Origin: Microbacterium proteolyticum
GTDB lineage: Bacteria > Actinomycetota > Actinomycetes > Actinomycetales > Microbacteriaceae
DNA length: 64,000 nucleotides
Direction of reading: 5' to 3'
Assembly: GCF_014192415.1 (NCBI RefSeq)
Contig: NZ_JACHXY010000003.1
Span: 246,227 to 310,226, forward strand
Part shown: one piece after another, positions 34,370-43,142 of the stretch
Position numbering within the stretch: position 1 is the stretch's first letter
How the letters are laid out: each line of letters begins with the position of its first letter
Position numbers and translations under genes: made by a program
The notes under the pieces: generated by a model
Told to the model about the DNA's origin: nothing
Databases searched by the model: none
The model's input: only the letters and a program-made list of their open reading frames with translations

Positions 34370-35359
34370 ATGTCGAACGACATCACGTTCCGCATCACCA
34401 CCACCCGTTTCGACGAGGACTACGCACCCGCCGAGGGATCGCGCGTCACGACGAACTTCGCCAACCTCGCCCGTGGGGAGGGGCGTCAGCAGAACCTGCG
34501 CACCGCCCTGTCGATGATCGACCGTCGCCTGAACGACCTCGCGTCCGACGACCCGGACGGCCAGCGGTATCGCGTCGAACTCGACATCGTGTCGGTGCAG
34601 CTGCAGTTCGCCGACGGTGCCGACGAGGAGTTCCCGGTCATCGAGGTGCTCGACGTGCACATCCTCGACACGCACACCGGCGAGCGCCACCAGGGCATCG
34701 TGGGCAACAATTTCTCGTCGTACCTGCGCGACTACGACTTCAGCATCGTGCTGCCCGCAGCCCAAGCCGCCGCGGGTGGCTTCTCCGTGCCCGACGACTT
34801 CGGCGACCTGCACGGCAAGCTGTTCTCGCACTTCCTCGATTCCGCCGCCTACCGCGAGCGCTTCCCGCTCCCGCCCGTCATCTGCATCAGCGTCTCGACG
34901 AGCCGCACCTACCACCGCACCGGCGTCGTGCACCCCGTACTGGGCGTGGAGTACGCGCAGGACACCACCTCGTCGCTCACCGACGAGTACTTCGGCAAGA
35001 TGGGGCTCCAGGTGCGCTACTTCATGCCGCGCGGCAGCGTCGCGCCCCTGGCGTTCTACTTCCGGGGCGATCTGCTCGCCGACTACACCGATCTGCAACT
35101 GATCGGCACGATCAGCACCATGGAGACCTTCCAGAAGATCTACCGCCCCGAGATCTACAACGCTCGCGTCCCCGCGCACGAGGTCTACCGCCCGAGCCTC
35201 GAGGCTGCGGATTTCGAGCCGACCGAGGTCACGTACGACCGCGTCGAGCGCAGCCAGCTCGCCGTCATCCAGGGCCGTTACGCCGAGGAGCACTTCGTGG
35301 AGCCGCACCGCGCGATCCTCGACCAGTGGGCCGCCGACTACGCACTGGCCGCACGATGA
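34370..35359 (+). CDS. mesX: DUF1852 protein, MesX-like partner of methionine synthase
   Basis: 329-residue soluble protein of the DUF1852 family, with the characteristic blocks NNFSSYLRDYDFSIVLPA, YHRTGVVHPVLGVEY and YFGKMGLQVRYFMPRG. In Acinetobacter baylyi a protein of this family, MesX, is needed together with oxygen for the methionine synthase MesD (established knowledge, recalled). Its own chemistry is not settled. The next gene encodes the MesD-like enzyme and overlaps by 4 bases (ATGA), which supports the same partnership here. Likely controlled by the divergent LysR regulator. Confidence 0.85.
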   Translation: MSNDITFRITTTRFDEDYAPAEGSRVTTNFANLARGEGRQQNLRTALSMIDRRLNDLASDDPDGQRYRVELDIVSVQLQFADGADEEFPVIEVLDVHILDTHTGERHQGIVGNNFSSYLRDYDFSIVLPAAQAAAGGFSVPDDFGDLHGKLFSHFLDSAAYRERFPLPPVICISVSTSRTYHRTGVVHPVLGVEYAQDTTSSLTDEYFGKMGLQVRYFMPRGSVAPLAFYFRGDLLADYTDLQLIGTISTMETFQKIYRPEIYNARVPAHEVYRPSLEAADFEPTEVTYDRVERSQLAVIQGRYAEEHFVEPHRAILDQWAADYALAAR

Positions 35360-36417
35360 CCCGCGAAGGATCGACCGCGGTGTCCCCGCTCCTGCCCACC
35401 TCGACCGTCGGAAGCCTCCCCAAGCCCGCGTGGCTGGCCAGACCCGAGGTGCTGTGGTCGCCCTGGGAGCTCGAGGGCGATGTGCTCGTCGAGGGCAAGC
35501 ACGACGCCCTGCGTTCCGCGGTGCAGGAGCAGGAGCGTCGCGGCCTCGACATCATCAGCGACGGAGAGCAGACCCGTCAGCACTTCGTCACGACCTTCAT
35601 CGAGCACCTCGAGGGTGTCGACTTCGAACACCGCGAGACGGTGCGCATCCGTGACCGTTACGACGCGAGCGTGCCGACCGTCGTCGGAGCCGTCAGTCGT
35701 CGCGCCCCCGTCTTCGTCGAGGACGCCGCTTTCCTGCGCGCGCAGACCGATCGACCCATCAAATGGGCGCTGCCGGGCCCCATGACGATGATCGACACGC
35801 TCGCCGACCGCCACTACCGCAGCCGCGAGAAGCTGGCGTGGGAGTTCGCCACCATCCTCAACCAGGAGGCGCGCGAACTCGAAGCCGCCGGGGTCGACAT
35901 CATCCAGTTCGACGAGCCCGCCTTCAACGTCTTCTTCGACGAGATGAAGGACTGGGGCATCGCCGCCCTCGAGCGAGCGGTGGAGGGCCTGAACGCCCAG
36001 ACGGCCGTGCACATCTGCTACGGCTACGGCATCAAGGCGAACACCGATTGGAAGGCCACGCTCGGGTCGGAGTGGCGACAGTACGAGGAGTCATTCCCGC
36101 TGCTGCAGCAATCCACCCTCGACATCGTCTCGCTCGAGAGCCACCGTTCGAACGTGCCGATCGACCTGATCGAACTCATCCGCGGCAAGAAGATCATGCT
36201 CGGTGCCCTCGATGTCGCCAGCGAGCGCATCGAGACGCCGGAGGAGGTCGCCGAGACCCTGCGCCGCGCGTTGCGGTTCGTCGACGCCGACAAGCTGATC
36301 CCCAGCTCCAACTGCGGCATGGCGCCGTTGCCGCGCCAGGTCGCGTTCGACAAGATCAGCGCGCTCTCCGCGGGAGCGCAACTGCTGCACGAGGAGCTCG
36401 CCGGCGCGGCGTCCTGA
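35356..36417 (+). CDS. mesD: core MetE-type methionine synthase, MesD-like
   Basis: 353 residues, matching only the C-terminal catalytic half of cobalamin-independent methionine synthase (MetE). Zinc and homocysteine site residues are visible in VHICYGYG (His, Cys) and SSNCGMAPLPRQ (Cys), and DIIQFDEPAFNVFF and SDGEQTRQHF are family blocks. It lacks the N-terminal folate-binding half, so the methyl donor is probably not folate. Pairing with DUF1852 identifies the MesD class, in which the donor is unresolved. ATG 35356 overlaps the mesX stop. No standard metE or metH is in the window. Confidence 0.85.
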   Translation: MTREGSTAVSPLLPTSTVGSLPKPAWLARPEVLWSPWELEGDVLVEGKHDALRSAVQEQERRGLDIISDGEQTRQHFVTTFIEHLEGVDFEHRETVRIRDRYDASVPTVVGAVSRRAPVFVEDAAFLRAQTDRPIKWALPGPMTMIDTLADRHYRSREKLAWEFATILNQEARELEAAGVDIIQFDEPAFNVFFDEMKDWGIAALERAVEGLNAQTAVHICYGYGIKANTDWKATLGSEWRQYEESFPLLQQSTLDIVSLESHRSNVPIDLIELIRGKKIMLGALDVASERIETPEEVAETLRRALRFVDADKLIPSSNCGMAPLPRQVAFDKISALSAGAQLLHEELAGAAS

Positions 36418-36594
36418 GCGACGCCTCGATCGGAGCAGGCGAGGGATGGCGCGGCATCCGGGCCGGTGCCGGGCTTCCTGTTCGCGGTCGACACGATGCC
36501 GTACCGACCTGGTCCGCCGCGTTCGAGGGAGAGCGCGGACCGGGACGGGCATGGCAGAGTCGAGGCATCCCGCTTACGCCCTCCGAGGAGCACC

Positions 36595-37635
36595 ATGCCC
36601 ATCGACGCCGATGACCCCCGCTTGACCTCTCCGTTCGAGGCCGCCGCCACGCGCTACGACGACGTGCCGTTCCTGCGCGCAGGCTCCAGCGGCATCCCGC
36701 TCCCCCGCATCTCACTCGGGCTGTGGCAGAACTTCGGCAGCGCACGTCCGCTGGATACGCAGCGCGAGATCCTGCGGCACGCGTTCGACCGCGGCATCGT
36801 GCACATCGACCTCGCCAACAACTACGGTCCCCCGTACGGGGCGGCGGAGTCGACCTTCGGAACCGTGCTCGACAGCGACCTGCGCCGCTACCGCGACGAA
36901 TTGTTCCTCTCGACCAAGGCCGGGTACGACATGTGGCCGGGTCCCTACGGCGACGGTGGATCGCGCAAGTACCTGATGCGCTCGCTCGAGCAGAGCCTGG
37001 GGCGCATGCGCACCGACCACGTCGACGTGTTCTACTCGCACCGCGTCGACCCCGACACCCCGATCGAAGAGACCGTGCACGCCCTCGCCGACATCGTGCG
37101 CAGCGGTAAGGCGCTGTACGCCGGCATCTCGAACTACCCCGCCGACCTCACTCGTCGGGCGTGGGAGCTGCTGGCCGCTGAGGGCGTGCGTCTATTCATC
37201 CATCAGCCGCGGTACTCGCTGTTTGATCGCACACCGGAAGCCGAGCTGTTCCCGACGCTGCGCGAGCTCGCCGTCGGCAGCGCCGTGTTCTCCCCTCTCG
37301 CGCAGGGGCTCCTCACCGCGAAGTACCTCGACGGGACCGTGCCCGCCGATTCCCGCGCCGCCGACAGCCGGTTCCTCGACGCCTCGGCGCTCACCGACGA
37401 CTACCTCGAACGCATCCGCGGCATCGAGGGCGTCGCCCGTGAGGCGGGGCTCTCGATCCCCCAGCTGGCCGTCGCGTGGGTGCTGCGCGACCCGGTCGTC
37501 ACCACGGCGATCATCGGCGCCTCGCGCACGAGCCAGATCGACGACGCGGTCTCGGCCAGCTCCACGCCCCTGCCCGACGACGTCGTCGCCGCCCTCGAGC
37601 CGTTCGCGGCCGGGGTGGGCGAGCGCATCGCCTGA
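36595..37635 (+). CDS. aldo/keto reductase (YghZ-like)
   Basis: 346-residue NADPH-dependent reductase with the TIM-barrel aldo/keto reductase fold. The catalytic tetrad can be placed in IDLANNYGPPYG (Asp, Tyr), LSTKAGYDMWPGPYG (Lys) and VFYSHRVDPD (His). LGLWQNFG and the GDGGSRKYL segment match the YghZ group, which reduces L-glyceraldehyde 3-phosphate and methylglyoxal; a detoxification role is likely but not proven. ATG 36595 has a strong GAGGAG 4 bases upstream. The frame is open further upstream to 36466 but without homology. Confidence 0.9.
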   Translation: MPIDADDPRLTSPFEAAATRYDDVPFLRAGSSGIPLPRISLGLWQNFGSARPLDTQREILRHAFDRGIVHIDLANNYGPPYGAAESTFGTVLDSDLRRYRDELFLSTKAGYDMWPGPYGDGGSRKYLMRSLEQSLGRMRTDHVDVFYSHRVDPDTPIEETVHALADIVRSGKALYAGISNYPADLTRRAWELLAAEGVRLFIHQPRYSLFDRTPEAELFPTLRELAVGSAVFSPLAQGLLTAKYLDGTVPADSRAADSRFLDASALTDDYLERIRGIEGVAREAGLSIPQLAVAWVLRDPVVTTAIIGASRTSQIDDAVSASSTPLPDDVVAALEPFAAGVGERIA

Positions 37636-37735
37636 GCCGGCGTCACAGCACACCCAGGGGCGAGGCGCAAGCGTGCCGGCATCCGTCGTCCGATCCTGTC
37701 TGCTGGAGTCTCCAGACGCGACAGAAGGAGGCGCC

Positions 37736-37921
37736 ATGGGTGTCGGACGATGGATCGGAACCGGGGCGGTAGGACTGGCCGGGGCGGTGCTGGCACGCAC
37801 GGCGATCGGGCGTGCGGTCGCCGCGGGCACCGTCGCGTATCGGGTGTGGAACGACCCGAAGGTGCAGAAAGTGCGGCGCCGGGTGGTGACCAAGCTCGCC
37901 AAGCAGCGCCGCGCGCGCTGA
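37736..37921 (+). CDS. small basic membrane-associated protein
   Basis: 61 residues from ATG 37736, with GGAG at good spacing. A Gly/Ala-rich hydrophobic segment (WIGTGAVGLAGAVLARTAIG) is followed by a strongly basic tail (KVQKVRRRVVTKLAKQRRAR). No family is recognised with certainty. It is a single gene, followed by a very long compound hairpin. Confidence 0.65.
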   Translation: MGVGRWIGTGAVGLAGAVLARTAIGRAVAAGTVAYRVWNDPKVQKVRRRVVTKLAKQRRAR

Positions 37922-37928
37922 CCGGGGC

Positions 37929-37988
37929 GGCTCCCCTCGCGTCCAACCCGGTCGCCTCGTCCGAGGTCACCGGAACGCGAGGGGAGCC
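37929..37988. terminator. 60-base compound hairpin between convergent genes
   Basis: The outer stem is 14 bp and perfect (37929-37942 with 37975-37988). Inside it, CCGGT (37948-37952) pairs with ACCGG (37969-37973), and CCTCG (37955-37959) with CGAGG (37962-37966). It starts 7 bases after the small gene. It probably serves as a terminator. Confidence 0.7.
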
Positions 37989-38135
37989 ACGGATGCCGAG
38001 GTCGTGAGGGACACGGATCGTCGCGGGGCTGCGGTCGGCGTAGGCGGCGTGCTTGCCATCGGCCTGATGGCCGACGAGATTCGCTCGATCGCGGCGGTCC
38101 GACGAGAACCCGCGCACCGGCCGTCGGCTAGCGCG

Positions 38136-38624
38136 TCAGGGCGCGCGATACGACACGTCGCGGTGGACGGGCAGCGGCGACAGGGGTTTGGTGACCCCGA
38201 AGGCGAAGGTCGTGTCGATCGACGACAGTGCGGGAATGGCCCGGAGGTGCTCGCGCAGCAGGCGCTCGTACTCGTCGAAACTGGGGGTCACGACGCGGAC
38301 GAGGTAGTCCCAGTCGCCGGCGAGCAGATGTGCCTCGACGATCCACGGAATGGCGCGCAGCCGCTCCTCCACCGCATCGACGGTCGAGCCCTCGTGCGAG
38401 GCCAGACGCAGCCGCACGAAGGCCGTGATCTCGAGGTCGACGGCCTTCGGCGAGACCACCGCGCGGTATCCGGAGATCACGCCCGCGTCTTCGAGACGTC
38501 GGACGCGCCGCAGGCACGGCGAGGGCGACAGCCCGACGCGATCGGCCAACTCCTGGTTCGTGAGACGTCCGTCGCGCTGCAACTCAGTGAGAATGAGTCG
38601 ATCGATCGCGTCTAAACCGTCCAT
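38136..38624 (-). CDS. Lrp/AsnC-family transcriptional regulator
   Basis: 162 residues. The N-terminal helix-turn-helix (LDAIDRLILTELQRDGRLTNQELADRVGLSPSPCLRRVRRLE) is followed by the RAM ligand-binding domain (about 70-150, with LLAGDWDYLVRVVTPSF). Lrp-family proteins respond to amino acids and often control exporters. It is divergent from an EamA exporter gene 80 bases away, which is its likely target. Confidence 0.93.
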   Translation of the reverse strand: MDGLDAIDRLILTELQRDGRLTNQELADRVGLSPSPCLRRVRRLEDAGVISGYRAVVSPKAVDLEITAFVRLRLASHEGSTVDAVEERLRAIPWIVEAHLLAGDWDYLVRVVTPSFDEYERLLREHLRAIPALSSIDTTFAFGVTKPLSPLPVHRDVSYRAP

Positions 38625-38704
38625 GGAGCAGATTCTGCCAATCTGAGCGGCCGTGAAGCAATATCCGCAATCGCGTGCCTCATCGCCTTTCCTACGCTCG
38701 CAGG

Positions 38705-39646
38705 GTGACGACGTTCGCCCTCCCGCGCCCCTCCGTGTCGTCGCACCGGACGATCGTCGGGGCCGTCGCCCTCGCCGCCGTCGTCTGCCTGTGGTCGTCG
38801 TTCGCGCTGTCGACCCGCGCGCTCGAGACGACCGGGATGAGCGTGGGGGATGCCGCCATCGTGCGCTTCGGCGTACCCGCGATCGCGCTCGCTCCCTGGG
38901 TGCCGCGCACGCTGCGACGCCTGCGCGGGGAGCGTGCGAGCGTGATCGCGCTCGTGCTGCTCGCGGGACTGCCCCATTTCCTCCTCTTCGCGTGGGGGGC
39001 GCACCTGACCTCCGCGGCGCTGACCGGGTTGCTCGTACCCGGTACCGTGCCGTTGTTCGTCGCGGTGCTGCTCTTCCTCGGCTTCCGCGCTCCGATCTCC
39101 CGCCGCCGCCTGATCGCCCTCGGAGCCATCGTCGCCGGCGTCGCCGCGAGCGCCACCCTCACCGGCGGCCCCGCCGGTCCGGACGGGATCGCCGTGCTGA
39201 TGGCGGCGGGACTCGTCTGGGCGGCGTACACCATCGGGCTCTCGCGCACGCGAGTCGATCCGCTCGGAGTCATCGCCCTCGTCTCGCTCACCTCGCTCGT
39301 CGTGGCGCTCGTGCTCGCGGCGGCGGGAGCCCTGCCGTCCCAGCTGTTCAGCGGCACCGTCGACCTGCCCGCCTGGGGGACGTACGCCCTGGTGCAGGGC
39401 GTGGGCACCGGGCTGCTGTCGACCGCATGCTACGTCGTGGCGGTGAAGAATCTGGGGAGCAGCATCACCGCCGCAGCCGGCGCCCTCAGTCCCGTCCTCA
39501 CCGCGGTGGTCGCCGTCCCCCTCCTCGACGAGCCGCTCACCGCCGGACTCGCCGTCGCGCTCGTGCTGATCGTGTCGGGGGTCGTGGCCTTCGCGCTCGC
39601 CCCGGGCCGCGCGGCGCGGACCCCTCCCGCCGACCCACGGCGCTGA
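38705..39646 (+). CDS. EamA/DMT-family transporter
   Basis: 313 residues, ten membrane helices in two EamA repeats (about 15-135 and 150-300). The family exports amino acids and other small metabolites. GTG 38705 is taken as the start: TACGCT, a good -10, ends 7 bases upstream, so the mRNA is probably leaderless; GTG 38675 is the alternative. It is divergent from the Lrp-type regulator, suggesting amino-acid-induced export. Confidence 0.88.
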   Translation: MTTFALPRPSVSSHRTIVGAVALAAVVCLWSSFALSTRALETTGMSVGDAAIVRFGVPAIALAPWVPRTLRRLRGERASVIALVLLAGLPHFLLFAWGAHLTSAALTGLLVPGTVPLFVAVLLFLGFRAPISRRRLIALGAIVAGVAASATLTGGPAGPDGIAVLMAAGLVWAAYTIGLSRTRVDPLGVIALVSLTSLVVALVLAAAGALPSQLFSGTVDLPAWGTYALVQGVGTGLLSTACYVVAVKNLGSSITAAAGALSPVLTAVVAVPLLDEPLTAGLAVALVLIVSGVVAFALAPGRAARTPPADPRR

Positions 39647-39757
39647 CCTCTCTCCGGGCCGACCGCGGCGTGCGGGCTCGGCATCCGATCGCCCCTCCGC
39701 TCCGAAGAAGAAGCGAGGCGGGGTCGCGCGTGCGTGACACCCGGAAACGAGGATGCA

Positions 39758-41347
39758 ATGACCATCGACACCGCGACCCACACCGACGACACGACCAGAG
39801 TCCGCCGCCCGCACGGCTGGATCTGGGCGGCCTTCGCCGGCATCGCGTCGGCCGCCGTCCTCCTCGCCGTCGCAGAGCTGTTCGCCGCCCTCGTCGCACG
39901 CTCGGCCAGCCCGGTGCTGGCGGTCGGTTCGTTCATCGTCGACATCGTGCCGCGCCCGCTGAAGGAGCTCGCGATCACGCTGTTCGGCGAGACCGACAAG
40001 ATCGCCCTGCTGGCGGGCGTCGGTGTCGGCGCAGCCGTGGCCGCGGCCGTGGCCGGAATCGCGCAGTACCGGTTCCGCCCGGTCGGTGCGGTGCTGATCG
40101 GCATCGGCGGAGCGCTCGCCACCGCCGCCATCATCACCCGCGCCGGCGCCGGGGCCCTCGCGTGGCTGCCTCCGGTGCTCGGCACGATCGCCGGGATCTT
40201 CGTCCTCGTCTTCGCCGTCTCGCGTCTCCAGCGGTGGGTCGCCGCGGCGCGCGAGCACGACGCACAGGTCGCCGGCGCCAATCGCCGTCAGTTCCTGCTC
40301 TTCACCGGCATCACGACCGTGGGCGCCGTCCTCGTCGGCGTCGGTTCACGCATCCTCAACGCCACCACCGCGTCGGTCGCGGCGGCGCGCGACGCGTTGC
40401 GACTCCCCTCGGCGCGCACCACCGTCACGGTGCCCGACGGGGCGAACTGGGAGATCGACGGCCTCACGCCGATCATCACCCCCAACGACGACTTCTACCG
40501 CGTCGACACCGCGCTGACCGTGCCCAACGTCGACCCGACCACTTGGCGCCTCTCGATCGAGGGCATGGTCGACACCCCGATCGAGCTGAGCTTCGACGAC
40601 CTCGTCGGCATGGGTCTCGACGAGTACGGCGTGACCCTCACCTGCGTGTCGAACGAGGTCGGTGGAGGCCTCGTCGGCAACGCCATCTGGACGGGCGTCC
40701 CCATCCGCGATGTGCTGCGCATGGCGGGTGTGCAGGCCGACGCCGACATGGTGCTGTCGGAGAGCGTCGACGGGTACACGGCATCCACTCCCCTGTCGTC
40801 GCTGACCGACGACAACCTCGACGCCATCTTCGCGGTCGCGATGAACGGCGAACCGCTCCCCTTCGACCACGGGTTCCCCGTGCGCATGGTCGTTCCGGGC
40901 CTCTACGGCTACGTGTCGGCGACGAAGTGGGTCACCAAGCTCACCGTGACGCGCTTCGATCGCGACGAGGCGTACTGGACCCCGCGCGGGTACTCCGCCG
41001 AGGCGCCCATCAAGATGTCCTCGCGCGTGGACACCCCCAAGATCGGCGCACCCATCGCCGCCGGCGCGATCGTCATCGCCGGCATGGCCTGGGCGCAGCC
41101 CGTGGGCGTGGAGAAGGTCGAAGTCAGCATCGATGACGGCGACTGGCAGGAGACGCAGCTGTCCACCCCCATCAACGATCAGTCATGGGTGCAGTGGAAG
41201 CTGGACTGGAACGCCGATCCCGGCTCGCACTACATCGCGGTGCGCGCGACCGACAAGCAGGGCAACCTGCAGGTCCAGGATCAGGCCCCCATCGCCCCCG
41301 ACGGATCGAGCGGCTGGCAGCGAACGCTGGTCACCGTCTCGTCGTAA
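39758..41347 (+). CDS. membrane-anchored sulfite-oxidase-like molybdoenzyme
   Basis: 529 residues from ATG 39758 with GAGG upstream. Five or so membrane helices (about 20-200) precede an extracytoplasmic oxidoreductase domain (about 225-430). VTLTCVSNEVGGGLVG contains the molybdenum-ligating Cys296. A C-terminal Mo-co dimerisation Ig-like domain (about 440-525) reads VGVEKVEVSIDDGDW. This layout fits the sulfite oxidase / YedY superfamily; the substrate may be sulfite or methionine sulfoxide in proteins. A twin-arginine-like NRRQFLLFTG stretch lies at the last helix, near residue 178, consistent with Tat-type insertion of the cofactor domain. Confidence 0.87.
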   Translation: MTIDTATHTDDTTRVRRPHGWIWAAFAGIASAAVLLAVAELFAALVARSASPVLAVGSFIVDIVPRPLKELAITLFGETDKIALLAGVGVGAAVAAAVAGIAQYRFRPVGAVLIGIGGALATAAIITRAGAGALAWLPPVLGTIAGIFVLVFAVSRLQRWVAAAREHDAQVAGANRRQFLLFTGITTVGAVLVGVGSRILNATTASVAAARDALRLPSARTTVTVPDGANWEIDGLTPIITPNDDFYRVDTALTVPNVDPTTWRLSIEGMVDTPIELSFDDLVGMGLDEYGVTLTCVSNEVGGGLVGNAIWTGVPIRDVLRMAGVQADADMVLSESVDGYTASTPLSSLTDDNLDAIFAVAMNGEPLPFDHGFPVRMVVPGLYGYVSATKWVTKLTVTRFDRDEAYWTPRGYSAEAPIKMSSRVDTPKIGAPIAAGAIVIAGMAWAQPVGVEKVEVSIDDGDWQETQLSTPINDQSWVQWKLDWNADPGSHYIAVRATDKQGNLQVQDQAPIAPDGSSGWQRTLVTVSS

Positions 41348-41461
41348 CGGAGCACACGCGCACCGGGCTCACGGTGTCAATCGCTGTCGGAGGCGGGACC
41401 GGCTCGGGCATGATCGCTGTATGCCTCCTGTTCGCACCCTCCTGTCCGGTGGTGTGCGCGC

Positions 41462-42556
41462 GTGAGCGCCGTTCCCGGCGGAGAGCCCGGTTCGCCCGTC
41501 CCCGCCCCGCGCGCGCTGACCAGCATCCGTCGCTCGGTTCCGCGCGACTGGGATGAACAGGTCGACCTGTTCGCCATCGTCAAGCTCGACAGCGGCGGAT
41601 TCGTGCGCGGATGGAACCTGGGCGCAGAGCGCATCAAGGGCTACACCGAAGACCAGATCATCGGATGCCATTTCTCGCAGTTCTACCGCGAGGACGCACG
41701 TCGCCGCGGGGTGCCCGATCAGCTGCTCGCCGCCGCTCAGCGCGACGGACACGTCGAGGACACGGGCTGGCGGGTACGCAACGACGGCAGCGAGCTCTGG
41801 GCGCGCGTGACCATCTCGGCGATCCGCAACGACCAGGGCCAAGTGCTGGGGTTCGTGAAGATCGTGCGCGACCTCACGAGCGAGAAACGGGCGTCCGACG
41901 AGCGCGCCGCCGCCCGACGCGCCGTCGCCGAGGATCTGCTGGCCCCCGCGACGGCGCTGCGCGACCACCTCGCGCTGCTCAGCGAAGAACTCGGCCACGA
42001 CCACCGCCTGCTGCGGCTCGCGGCGGAGGCAGGCGATCGCATCCTCGCGGTGGCGGACACGCTCGGGGGCGTCGCCGACGCCCACGCACGGCGGGGCCGG
42101 CGGAGCGAGACCTTCGCCGTGGTCGCGCGCGACGCGGCCTCACTCGTGCTTCCCGGTGACACCCACGGCCGCGTCGTGTTCGGACAGATGGATGCCGTGC
42201 CGGTCTGCGCCGACGTGCGAGGACTGCGCCACGCGGTCGCGCACGTGCTCGAGAACGCCGCAAAATACTCCGACGACGTCATCGACGTCGACGCCTACGA
42301 GACCGACGAGGGCGCCGCCGTCCGCGTGCACGATCGAGGTCGCGGCATCCCTGCCGACGATCTGGCCGCCATCCTTCACGGTGGCCACCGCGGACGATTC
42401 GACGATACGGAAGACGGCGGTCAGGGACGTGGTCTGACGAACGCGCAGCGCATCGTCGGCGAGCACGGCGGCATCCTGCGCATCACCAGCGTTCCGGGCG
42501 AGGGGACGACCGTGACGATCACGATCCCCCGCACCGACGACTCGTTGTCGTGCTGA
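41462..42556 (+). CDS. PAS-domain ATPase sensor lacking a phosphoacceptor histidine box
   Basis: 364 residues, soluble. A PAS domain lies at about 30-140 (FAIVKLDSGGFVRGWNLGAERIKGYTEDQIIGCHFSQFY, then GFVKIVRDLTSEKR). A helical linker of about 60 residues and a GHKL ATPase domain (about 240-360) follow, with VLENAAKYS (N box), VHDRGRGIP (G1) and GGQGRGLTNAQRIVGEHGG (G2). At the place where HisKA would have the H-box the sequence is VAEDLLAPATALRDHLALL, with no His-Glu-x-x-T/R-P. No response regulator is adjacent. Start GTG 41462. Confidence 0.8.
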   Translation: MSAVPGGEPGSPVPAPRALTSIRRSVPRDWDEQVDLFAIVKLDSGGFVRGWNLGAERIKGYTEDQIIGCHFSQFYREDARRRGVPDQLLAAAQRDGHVEDTGWRVRNDGSELWARVTISAIRNDQGQVLGFVKIVRDLTSEKRASDERAAARRAVAEDLLAPATALRDHLALLSEELGHDHRLLRLAAEAGDRILAVADTLGGVADAHARRGRRSETFAVVARDAASLVLPGDTHGRVVFGQMDAVPVCADVRGLRHAVAHVLENAAKYSDDVIDVDAYETDEGAAVRVHDRGRGIPADDLAAILHGGHRGRFDDTEDGGQGRGLTNAQRIVGEHGGILRITSVPGEGTTVTITIPRTDDSLSC

Positions 42557-42563
42557 CCGGGGT

Positions 42564-43142
42564 TCAGCCCTCGGATACAGCCAGTTCTGCTCCCGCGGCG
42601 GCGATCTCGACCAGGGCGGCGTCGCTGGAAACGGGATGGACGCCCGCGACGAGATCGGTGAGCACGCGCACACGGCGTCCGGCCGCTAGCGCGTCGAGAG
42701 CGGACGCGCGCACGCAGTAGTCGGTGGCGATGCCGACGACGTCGATGTCGCGGATGCCATGGGCGTCGAGGATCGCCGCCGCGGTCTCGCCGTCGTCCGA
42801 TACGCCCTCGAAGAGCGAGTAGGCGGGCTTTCCCTGCCCCTTCTTGAGGTGGTGGGTGACCCGCGTGGTGTCGAACACGTCGTCGTAGGCGGCGCCGTAC
42901 GTGCCGCCGACGCAGTGCACCGGCCACGTGTCGACGAAGTCGGGCTCGGCCGAGAAGTGGCCGCCGTTGTCGTCGTCGCCGTTGTGCCAGTCGCGCGAGG
43001 CGACGATGAGCGCGTACTCGCCGGCGTGGGCATCGAGGTAGCGCGAGACGCGCTCGGCGACCGCGTCTCCGCCCTCGACCCCGAGGGCACCGCGTTCGGT
43101 GAAGTCGTTCTGCACGTCGACGATGAACAGGGCGCGGGTCAT
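42564..43142 (-). CDS. pncA: nicotinamidase / pyrazinamidase
   Basis: 192-residue isochorismatase-fold hydrolase that turns nicotinamide into nicotinate in NAD salvage. The catalytic triad can be placed: Asp9 (FIVDVQNDF), Lys100 or 101 (HHLKKG) and Cys143 (IATDYCVRAS). Metal ligands are Asp51 and His53 (RDWH) and His62. Length is normal. The ATG overlaps the stop of the MMPL transporter by 4 bases, so it is downstream in that transcript, an odd pairing by function. Confidence 0.92.
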   Translation of the reverse strand: MTRALFIVDVQNDFTERGALGVEGGDAVAERVSRYLDAHAGEYALIVASRDWHNGDDDNGGHFSAEPDFVDTWPVHCVGGTYGAAYDDVFDTTRVTHHLKKGQGKPAYSLFEGVSDDGETAAAILDAHGIRDIDVVGIATDYCVRASALDALAAGRRVRVLTDLVAGVHPVSSDAALVEIAAAGAELAVSEG

